From: Castellaniella sp. UBA6218
GTDB lineage: Bacteria > Pseudomonadota > Gammaproteobacteria > Burkholderiales > Burkholderiaceae_B
DNA length: 15,012 nt
NCBI GenBank assembly: GCA_002421865.1
Contig: DISE01000010.1
Location: 1 to 15,012 of the forward strand
Direction of reading: 5' to 3'
The position numbers were made by a program, and so were the translations under genes. The notes below the pieces were generated by a model that worked only from the letters and a program-made list of their open reading frames with translations, searched no databases and was not told the DNA's origin. Shown here in pieces: positions 5,651 to 11,166 of this stretch; positions within the stretch are counted from its first letter, which is position 1, and every line of letters starts with the position of its first letter.

Positions 5651-6954
5651 CGTCCACCTCCCGCAACCTTCAGCGCCCGGGGACGGAGCCCCGCGCCGGC
5701 CAGCACCTCGCCTACGCTGCGCTCGATGATTTCCAGTCCACGCTGCAACTGTTCACGAGAAATGGTCAGGGCGGGCAGCACTTTGAGCACTTCGTCGTGG
5801 GCTCCCGATGTCTCGATCACCACGCCCAGCTCGAAGGCCCGGCGCGCGATCCGGCCGGCCAGGCCATCCCCCACCGGCGCGACCAGCCCCTGGATCAATC
5901 CACGACCGCGCACACCCAGACCGGCACCCCGGCAACTGTGCGCCAGGTTTTCCAGCCAGTCGCGCACCAGGCGCTCCTTGGCCGCGACTTCCGCGCTCAG
6001 CGCCGCGTCGGCCCAATAGGTCTCCAGCGCCTGGGCCGCGGTGACGAACGCCAGATTGTTGCCGCGGAAGGTGCCACTGTGCGCGCCGGGCTCCCAGACG
6101 TCGAACTCGCGGCGCAGCAGCACCAGCGACATGGGCAGTCCGAAGCCCGACAGGGACTTCGACAGCGTGACGATATCAGGCGCAATCCCCGCCGCCTCGA
6201 AGCTGAAGAAACCGCCGGTGCGTCCGCAGCCGACCTGGATGTCGTCGACGATCAGCAGCATGTCGTGGCGCCGGCACAGACGCTCCAGTTCGCGCAGCCA
6301 GCGCTGCGAGGCCACATTCACCCCGCCCTCTCCCTGGACCGTCTCGACGATCACCGCCGCCGGGTGGTCCAGACCGCTGCTGGGATCGTCCAGCATGCGC
6401 TCCAGGTAGGCCATGGTGTTCACGTCCGGACCGAAATAGCCGTCATAGGGCATGAAGCTGATATTGCCCAGCGCCACGCCGGCGGCCTTGCGGAACTTGC
6501 GGTTGGCCGTGGCCGCCAGCGAGCCGCCGGACACGCCGTGAAAACCGTGCGTGAAAGAAATCACATTCTGGCGGCCCTTGACCTGGCGCGCGATCTTCAG
6601 CGCCGCCTCGACCGCGTTGGTGCCCGTCGGGCCGGTGAACTGCAGCACGTAGTCCAGGCCGCGCGGTTCGAGCACCAGCCGGCTCATCGTCTGCATGAAG
6701 TACTTCTTGGCGCTGGTGGCCATGTCCAGGCCATGCGTCACCCCGTCGGACTCCAGGTACGCCATCATGCGTTCGCGCAAGATCGGATTGTTGTGCCCGT
6801 AGTTCAGGGTGCCCGCGCCGCTGAAGAAATCAAGGTAGCCGCGACCGTCCTCGTCAAACAGCTCCGAGCCGCGCGCCTTGCTGAAAATGACTGGAAACGA
6901 CCGGACGTAGCCTCTGACTTCCGACTCCATCCGGTCGAAAATTTTCAAGTCCAT
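5647..6954 (-). CDS. ectB: Diaminobutyrate-2-oxoglutarate transaminase EctB
   Basis: A 435-residue class III, PLP-dependent aminotransferase. It turns L-aspartate 4-semialdehyde and glutamate into 2,4-diaminobutyrate, the first dedicated step of ectoine synthesis. It begins MDLKIFDRMESEVRGYVRSF. Visible features are DFFSGAGTLNYGHNNP (42-57), the phosphate-contacting FTGPTGTNAVEAALK (106-120), VDDIQVGCGRTG (236-247) and the Schiff-base lysine Lys266 in TLSKSLSGFG. The start is set by AGGAGG five bases before ATG 6952-6954. An alternative ATG (6976-6978, giving MNDEKEEP first) overlaps the ectA stop and has no good binding site. The same frame stays open backwards through ectA to 7503, but that upstream part is only the shadow of ectA, not a fusion protein. 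Confidence 0.95.
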   Translation of the reverse strand: MDLKIFDRMESEVRGYVRSFPVIFSKARGSELFDEDGRGYLDFFSGAGTLNYGHNNPILRERMMAYLESDGVTHGLDMATSAKKYFMQTMSRLVLEPRGLDYVLQFTGPTGTNAVEAALKIARQVKGRQNVISFTHGFHGVSGGSLAATANRKFRKAAGVALGNISFMPYDGYFGPDVNTMAYLERMLDDPSSGLDHPAAVIVETVQGEGGVNVASQRWLRELERLCRRHDMLLIVDDIQVGCGRTGGFFSFEAAGIAPDIVTLSKSLSGFGLPMSLVLLRREFDVWEPGAHSGTFRGNNLAFVTAAQALETYWADAALSAEVAAKERLVRDWLENLAHSCRGAGLGVRGRGLIQGLVAPVGDGLAGRIARRAFELGVVIETSGAHDEVLKVLPALTISREQLQRGLEIIERSVGEVLAGAGLRPRALKVAGGGR

Positions 6955-6974
6955 GGGTTCCTCCTTTTCATCGT

Positions 6975-7499
6975 TCATGGAATCCGGTCCGCTTCGGGGG
7001 CCGGCGGTGTGAACGGGCCGATGCGCAGCAGCGGCTCGGCCTCGTGGACGTCCGCGCCGAACAACGCGGCGTCGAACAGCGCCGTTTCTCCCAACGGAGC
7101 GCCCAATCGGGCGGCCAGCCGGGAGAACAGCTTGCGGGAAGCCCGGTTCCCGGGCCCCACCGTGGTCTCGATCCAGCGCGCCGGGCACCGCGTCCGGCGC
7201 AACAACAGGCCCAGCAGCATGTCCAGGCCCAATCCGCGGCCTCGCGCCCGTGGATCGACCGCCACCTGCCAGACGAACAGCGTGTCGTCCCGGCCCGGGG
7301 GGCGGTAGCCCGTCACCATGCCCAGCAGACCCTCGTCGTCCTCGGCCAGGATGCAGGTGTCGGGGAAATGCTCGGTCAGGAGCAGATAGAGATAGACGGA
7401 ATTCAGATCCAGCGGCGGACAGCGCGCCACGAGATCCCGCAGGGCCGGTCCGTCCGCGCGGTCCGGCGGACGCAGCCGCGTCCGGCCGTCCGCCGGCAT
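6975..7499 (-). CDS. ectA: L-2,4-diaminobutyrate N-acetyltransferase EctA
   Basis: A 174-residue GNAT acetyltransferase that acetylates the gamma-amino group of diaminobutyrate with acetyl-CoA. The EctA hallmark LDLNSVYLYLLLTEHFPDTC lies near residues 30-49, followed by GYRPPGRDDTLFVWQVAVDP (64-83). The acetyl-CoA loop RARGRGLGLDML is near 84-95, and GPGNRASRKLFSRLA is the usual C-terminal GNAT helix. The ATG at 7497-7499 is preferred. A TTG at 7509-7511, overlapping the ectR stop, would add four residues and cannot be excluded, as both have poor ribosome binding sites. The short distance to ectR suggests coupled translation. ectB follows 20 bases after the stop. The protein is Arg/Ala/Pro-rich at both ends but otherwise ordinary. 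Confidence 0.94.
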   Translation of the reverse strand: MPADGRTRLRPPDRADGPALRDLVARCPPLDLNSVYLYLLLTEHFPDTCILAEDDEGLLGMVTGYRPPGRDDTLFVWQVAVDPRARGRGLGLDMLLGLLLRRTRCPARWIETTVGPGNRASRKLFSRLAARLGAPLGETALFDAALFGADVHEAEPLLRIGPFTPPAPEADRIP

Positions 7500-7507
7500 G
7501 CAACCCG

Positions 7508-8044
7508 TCAAACCACCAGTCCGGATTCGGGCGCTACGCCGCCCACCGGGACGTCCAGCATGGGGGACTGGGGATCGGCCGCAGGAGCCAGCCCGGTGCC
7601 GGATTCGATCAGATCCACCACGCGCTCCAGCGACAGGGTGATGGTGGCCTGCTCCAGTTCCGGCAGCGCCTTCAGCGCCTCGGCCAGTTTCTGCTGCAGG
7701 GGCGAGGGCGTGTCCCGCGCCAGATCACGCCCGGCGTCGGTAGCGCTGACGAACACGATGCGGCGGTCCGCGCGACCGCGTTCGCGCACGATCAAGCCCT
7801 TGTCTTCCAGGCGATCGAGGATGCCGACGACCGTGCTGGCGCTGACGTGGACTTCACGACTGATGGCCGTGGCCGTCATCGGTCCCTTCTCGATCACGGT
7901 CCGCAAGCAGACCAGTTGGGGACCGGTGATGTGGCTGCAGGCGGACAACTGCCGGGAATGCAGGGCGATGGCCCGGGTGATGCGGCGTACGGCCCGCAGG
8001 ATCCGCAGGTCGTAGGCCTGCTGCGCATCCGTCTGGGTAGTCAT
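7508..8044 (-). CDS. ectR: MarR-family transcriptional regulator, EctR-like
   Basis: A 178-residue winged-helix regulator. The MarR fold runs from about residue 15 to 150, with the DNA-binding part near 40-108. This includes ITGPQLVCLRTVIEKGPMTATAISREVHVSASTVVGILDRLEDKGLI, given here as ITGPQLVCLR...LEDKGLI, and then the wing RGRADRRIVFVSATDAGRD. EctR1 of Methylotuvimicrobium (Methylomicrobium) alcaliphilum, a MarR protein, represses ectABC, and similar genes head ect operons in many proteobacteria. Here it is the first gene of the operon on the same strand as ectABCD, ending a few bases before ectA. It sits under a strong promoter with an ATTTC-TACT-GAAAT dyad, which points to autorepression. 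The gene symbol rests on family plus position. No cysteine-rich or other sensor motif is seen, so the signal is unknown. Confidence 0.88.
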   Translation of the reverse strand: MTTQTDAQQAYDLRILRAVRRITRAIALHSRQLSACSHITGPQLVCLRTVIEKGPMTATAISREVHVSASTVVGILDRLEDKGLIVRERGRADRRIVFVSATDAGRDLARDTPSPLQQKLAEALKALPELEQATITLSLERVVDLIESGTGLAPAADPQSPMLDVPVGGVAPESGLVV

Positions 8045-8069
8045 GACAGTGATGTGTCCTCAAAAATTA

Positions 8070-8083
8070 ATTTCTACTGAAAT
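8070..8083 (-). promoter_or_regulatory. Candidate EctR operator
   Basis: A perfect dyad ATTTC-TACT-GAAAT (arms 8070-8074 and 8079-8083) overlaps the -10 element (8082-8087) and the probable start point of the ectR operon. MarR regulators bind short AT-rich dyads of this kind, and EctR1 is known to bind over the ect promoter -10 region. A looser relative, ATTTC-GCCTA-GAGAT, lies just after the -10 of the ehu promoter (1118-1132). Binding is inferred. Confidence 0.6.
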
Positions 8084-8110
8084 AATAAGCTCATGAATGA
8101 TCCGGGTCAA
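8082..8110 (-). promoter_or_regulatory. Sigma-70 promoter of the ectRABCD operon
   Basis: Minus strand: TTGACC (8105-8110), exactly 17 bases, then TATTAT (8082-8087). Both hexamers match the consensus at five of six positions with ideal spacing. It lies about 40 bases upstream of the ectR ATG, three bases beyond the T-run of the nirK terminator. I see no second promoter in front of ectA. Confidence 0.85.
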
Positions 8111-8113
8111 GAC

Positions 8114-8147
8114 AAAAAAAACCGCCCCGATCCAGATCGGGGCGGTT
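8114..8147 (-). terminator. Rho-independent terminator of nirK
   Basis: Minus strand: AACCGCCCCGATC and GATCGGGGCGGTT form a 13-bp perfect stem (8135-8147 with 8120-8132) around a minimal loop, followed by eight Ts (8114-8121). It begins 37 bases after the nirK stop. This is very strong and insulates the ect promoter immediately downstream. Confidence 0.95.
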
Positions 8148-8183
8148 GCGCGCGACGAAACCGGGCGTCCGGCCGATGTCCGG

Positions 8184-9590
8184 TCAGTGCCCCGAATGCG
8201 GGTCGACCGGCTCGTCGCTGTGGAAGATCGCGGGATCTTCCTTGCCCTTGACGGTCAGGAAGCCCGCCAGGCCCTTTTCCACCCGCGACAGGGCGTGGTC
8301 CACCAGCAGGTAGCGGCCTGGATAGTCGGTCTTGAACTCCACCATCGTGGCCCCGCCCGGGGGCACCAGCGTGGTCTGCACATCGGTCAGGGGTTTGCTG
8401 GTCAGCGAAGCCTGGTCGTAGACACGGTCGAAGACCTCGCCGATGACGTGGAAGCTGGAAGTCAGGTTCGGTCCGCCCACGCCGAAGAAGATCCGCACCG
8501 TATCCCCGACACGGGACTCCATATGGTAGATCTTGGTCAGCGCGTCCATGGATCCGTTGAACATCATGTGCTCGGGATTTTCAGCCAGCAGCTTTTCCAG
8601 CGAGAATTCCTGCAGGCCGCTGCCGCCGTGCGCCTGGGTGGTATAGAGTTCGCCCTGCATGACGTAGAACTCGCGGTCCACCTTGGGCAGGCCGCCTTCG
8701 GGCTCGACCAGGATCATGCCGTACATGCCGTTGGTGATGTGCTGGGCCACCATCGGCGTGGCACAGTGATAGACGAACAGGCCCGGATGCTGCGCCTTGA
8801 AGGAAAAGGACTTGGTCTGGCCCGGCGGCACCTGGGTCACGGCTGCCCCGCCGCCCGGGCCGGTGACCGCGTGGAAGTCCACCGAGTGGATGTGCGTGCT
8901 GTCCTTGGCGTTGGACACGTTGACCGTGACCGTGTCGCCGACCCGCACCCGGATGAAGGGCCCCGGCACCTTGTTGTTGAAGGTCCAGAACCGGTAGGTG
9001 CTGTTGTCGCCCAGCCGGCCCTCGACCTCGGTGGTCAGCAGGTCCACCGTCACCTTCTGCGGCCCCCGCTTGCCCACCGGAGTCCCGACGATGGCCGGAT
9101 CGTGCGCGATCTGCGGCGCCTCGATCCTGGCTTCCTGTGACGGTTCACCGACGATCAATTTACCGACCATGCCCGCCGCCTTGTGGCCCGGCAGGGTGCA
9201 CAGGTACTCGTAGGTGCCGTTTTTCGACGCCCGGAACACGATGGCCGTGGCCGCGTTCTTGCCCGAGATCTGGTCCGAATGCGCGTGGAAATCCGGCACC
9301 GCGATGTCGTGGGTGGCGCCATCGCCGTTGATCAGATTGATCTGGACCACGGCCCCTTCGGGCACCTTGAGGTCCGGGTTGACCGCGTCCGCGATCGCGC
9401 CGCGATCGCCGATGAACACCAGTTTGCCGCCGGAGATCGACGTGCGCAACGTGAAGGTGACGTCCGGCTTGTAAGTCACCGACTGGTCCGGACCCGGCGC
9501 GCCGGCGTGTTCGGCCCAGGCCGCGCCGGCCAGACCGAGACTGGCCGCGCACAGCAAGGCGCCCCCCAGCAATCGACCGAAAAACCTCAT
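8184..9590 (-). CDS. nirK: Copper-containing nitrite reductase NirK with an extra N-terminal cupredoxin domain
   Basis: A 468-residue periplasmic enzyme reducing nitrite to nitric oxide in denitrification. A signal peptide covers residues 1-26 (AWA-EH). An added cupredoxin domain (about 40-150) has a plausible type 1 copper set: His94, Cys131, His136 and Met141. The two-domain NirK core follows. Type 1 ligands are His235, Cys276, His284 and Met289; type 2 ligands are His240, His275 and His432; catalytic Asp238 and His381 are in VDFH and SSFHVIGE. Ordinary NirK has only the core, about 340-380 residues; extra N-terminal cupredoxin domains are known, for example in Hyphomicrobium denitrificans. 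The start MRFFGRLL is chosen for its GGGGG five bases upstream and correct signal peptide; a frame back to 9620 is unlikely. It is a single-gene unit, ending in a strong terminator, divergent from fnr. No nirV or nor gene is in view. Confidence 0.95.
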   Translation of the reverse strand: MRFFGRLLGGALLCAASLGLAGAAWAEHAGAPGPDQSVTYKPDVTFTLRTSISGGKLVFIGDRGAIADAVNPDLKVPEGAVVQINLINGDGATHDIAVPDFHAHSDQISGKNAATAIVFRASKNGTYEYLCTLPGHKAAGMVGKLIVGEPSQEARIEAPQIAHDPAIVGTPVGKRGPQKVTVDLLTTEVEGRLGDNSTYRFWTFNNKVPGPFIRVRVGDTVTVNVSNAKDSTHIHSVDFHAVTGPGGGAAVTQVPPGQTKSFSFKAQHPGLFVYHCATPMVAQHITNGMYGMILVEPEGGLPKVDREFYVMQGELYTTQAHGGSGLQEFSLEKLLAENPEHMMFNGSMDALTKIYHMESRVGDTVRIFFGVGGPNLTSSFHVIGEVFDRVYDQASLTSKPLTDVQTTLVPPGGATMVEFKTDYPGRYLLVDHALSRVEKGLAGFLTVKGKEDPAIFHSDEPVDPHSGH

Positions 9591-9636
9591 GATTCCCCCT
9601 TCCTGTTTATTTGACGACAAAATATTCGTTGCTTCG

Positions 9637-9665
9637 ATGATGGATGTTGATAATTTTCATGTCAA
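9637..9665 (-). promoter_or_regulatory. Candidate promoter of nirK
   Basis: Minus strand: TTGACA (9660-9665, perfect -35), 17 bases, then CATCAT (9637-9642, weak -10). The weak -10 suggests dependence on an activator. The -35 lies inside an imperfect dyad TTGAC-N9-ATCAA (9647-9665), whose halves look like FNR half-sites but are spaced too widely (N9 rather than N4). The remaining nirK-fnr spacer (9666-9780) shows no other clear element. Confidence 0.45.
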
Positions 9666-9790
9666 CCCGGTTCACGGCGACGCCCGCCCAGGAAGCGCCA
9701 ACTTCGCGGGATAAACCGACAAATCTCAAGTTTCTCGCCAGGATCCGGGGAAAAGAATAGTGCAGACCCCAAATGTCCCGGCAAAGAACT

Positions 9791-9796
9791 TATAAT
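9791..9796 (+). promoter_or_regulatory. Candidate -10 element of the fnr promoter
   Basis: A perfect TATAAT about 60 bases before the probable fnr start. No convincing -35 is found at 16-18 bases upstream, so the promoter may be weak or activator-dependent. The message would begin near 9802-9804, where an ATG opens an eight-codon frame (MRSGAFP, stop 9823-9825) in the fnr frame. A run of nine Ts (9831-9839) follows. Confidence 0.5.
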
Positions 9797-9852
9797 CCCG
9801 CATGAGATCAGGGGCCTTTCCCTGAAACTCTTTTTTTTTGGCAGGTTCCATT

Positions 9853-10626
9853 TTGCTGGCTGACCCTCCATCTTCCGGGCCGATCCGAAGGGCCAACGCT
9901 CCCCGGCGCATTCCTGTCGCGCCCGAGTCGACCCGTTGTTCCACCTGCATGCTGAACGCCATCTGTCTGCCGCTGGGCATGACTCGTCAGGACGTGGTCA
10001 AGATGGATGAGCTGATCAAGGAACGCTTCCGCCTTTCAAAGGGCGGCACGCTGTATCGCCAGGGGGATGCCGCCGACGCCGTCTACGGTCTGCGGTCCGG
10101 ATCACTCAAGACCCAGATCGAGGACGCCAACGGCCAGGTCCAGATCACCGGTTTCCTGCTGCCCGGCGAGGTGCTGGGCCTGGACGGGCTGATGAACGAT
10201 CAGCAGGTCTCCCATGTCATCGCCCTTGAAGACTCCGAGGTCTGCATCATCAGGCTGGACGAAATGGACCAGCTGGCGCCCCAGCTGCCTTCGCTGCAGC
10301 GCCAGTTGCGCCGCCTGATGAGCAAGGAAATCAGCCGCTCACACCAGCTGTTGCTGGCGCTTGGCAGCCTGCGCTCGGAACAGCGCCTGGCGGCCTTCCT
10401 GCTGAACCTGTCCCAGCGCCTGCAGGTGCTGGGCTATTCGCCCTATGAATTCATCCTGCGCATGAGCCGCGAGGAAATCGGCAATTTCCTGGGGCTGACC
10501 CTGGAGACCGTCAGTCGGCTGTTCTCGCGCTTCGCCCGCGAAGGGCTGATCCGCGTCCAGCAGCGCGAAGTCCACATCCTGGACATGGCCGGCCTGCAGG
10601 CGTTGTCCGGCACGGACTGCAGCTAG
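9853..10626 (+). CDS. fnr: FNR-type oxygen-sensing transcriptional regulator (Crp/Fnr family)
   Basis: A regulator that switches on low-oxygen genes when its oxygen-labile [4Fe-4S] cluster is intact. All four expected Cys are present. Three are N-terminal in CSTCMLNAIC (29, 32 and 38, counting from the TTG at 9853), and the fourth, Cys131, is in DSEVCIIRLDEMD, where E. coli FNR has Cys122. A cyclic-nucleotide-binding-like barrel follows, then the long dimer helix and a winged helix with LTLETVSRLFSRF. Its ExxSR matches the FNR recognition helix that reads TTGAT-N4-ATCAA. No ATG start is available: the frame opens after TGA 9823-9825, with TTG at 9838 or 9853. The 9853 TTG is preferred because GGCAGG lies seven bases before it. 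An internal ATG (9949-9951) would lose two cluster cysteines. It is divergent from nirK and convergent with the cco cluster, its likely target. Confidence 0.93.
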   Translation: MLADPPSSGPIRRANAPRRIPVAPESTRCSTCMLNAICLPLGMTRQDVVKMDELIKERFRLSKGGTLYRQGDAADAVYGLRSGSLKTQIEDANGQVQITGFLLPGEVLGLDGLMNDQQVSHVIALEDSEVCIIRLDEMDQLAPQLPSLQRQLRRLMSKEISRSHQLLLALGSLRSEQRLAAFLLNLSQRLQVLGYSPYEFILRMSREEIGNFLGLTLETVSRLFSRFAREGLIRVQQREVHILDMAGLQALSGTDCS

Positions 10627-10641
10627 CCGGCCGAAGCCGCC

Positions 10642-10893
10642 CTACTCCACCGGATCGCCGAATTCGTCGAGTTCGACCCCGCGCGGCGCGATGCGCAGCG
10701 TCAGCGCGCTGGACAGGGCCGCCATGATCCAGAAAATGAAGAAGCCTACGGTATACACCGTGAGGCGACCCGCCTGCAGGTGCCCCAGGAACACGACGTC
10801 CAGGGGGTCGACGAGCGCGAACACGACCGCGCTCGCGGCGCCCGCCATGAGGAAGGACGGCCACAGGATCCACATCAGATTGCGTGCGTGCAC
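10642..10893 (-). CDS. Small two-helix membrane protein at the end of the cbb3 oxidase cluster
   Basis: An 83-residue protein I do not recognise by name. Two hydrophobic segments (about 6-28 and 43-66) flank a short loop with VDPLDVVFLGHL, and the tail RIAPRGVELDEFGDPVE is acidic. No metal-binding motif or catalytic signature is visible. The start is GTG (10891-10893) with GGAG seven bases before it. The frame remains open further upstream to 11097, but that part overlaps fixH and is its shadow. It follows fixH by 29 bases on the same strand, so it is probably co-transcribed with the cco genes. A role in oxidase assembly or membrane stress is only a guess. It ends 15 bases from the fnr stop with no terminator between. 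Confidence 0.78.
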   Translation of the reverse strand: MHARNLMWILWPSFLMAGAASAVVFALVDPLDVVFLGHLQAGRLTVYTVGFFIFWIMAALSSALTLRIAPRGVELDEFGDPVE

Positions 10894-10922
10894 AGCCTGT
10901 CTCCCATAGGTGAAGAGTGAAT

Positions 10923-11147
10923 TCAGCGCTGCGCCGCCGAAGCCGCGGGAGCGGTGACGACCAGGCCCTGACGGACTCCCCCATCGATGATAGCCTGATC
11001 TCCGTAGGACTGAAAGGCAAGCACGATGGTGATGACGCAGCCGACCACCGCCAGGGCGGGGCCCAGGATCAGCAGCCAGGGCCAGCGGTGCCGCCACCAG
11101 GGCAGCCCCTCGGACAGCGCTTCGGTTTCACGGGTTTTCGATGCCAT
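10923..11147 (-). CDS. ccoH: Short FixH/CcoH-family protein
   Basis: A 74-residue membrane-anchored protein. After a polar start, PWWRHRWPWLLILGPALAVV begins a single transmembrane helix (about 22-45); the P-W-W-R and W-P-W pattern before the helix is typical of CcoH/FixH. The part outside the membrane is only about 25 residues (SYGDQAIIDGGVRQGL...). In alpha-proteobacteria FixH has a sizeable periplasmic domain, which is absent here. CcoH interacts with the cbb3 oxidase during assembly. The start is chosen for AGGAG eight bases before ATG 11145-11147; an upstream in-frame start at 11180 would overlap ccoG. It follows ccoG by 19 bases. The family call is mainly from the N-terminal motif and position. 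Confidence 0.75.
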   Translation of the reverse strand: MASKTRETEALSEGLPWWRHRWPWLLILGPALAVVGCVITIVLAFQSYGDQAIIDGGVRQGLVVTAPAASAAQR

Positions 11148-11166
11148 GACGTTTTCTCCTCGTGAC

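Noticed and set aside
5797..7308. Plus-strand frame of 503 codons opposite ectB/ectA
   Set aside because: Arg/Gln/His-rich antisense shadow with no motif; ectB and ectA account for the sequence.
5647..7503. Apparent 618-residue fusion of an N-terminal domain to EctB
   Set aside because: The first 183 residues are the shadow of ectA, which has strong acetyltransferase motifs in the other frame. A perfect AGGAGG marks the true ectB start at 6954.
9647..9665. FNR box in the nirK promoter
   Set aside because: The half-sites TTGAC and ATCAA are separated by nine rather than four bases, so it was not annotated as an FNR site, only noted as an imperfect dyad.
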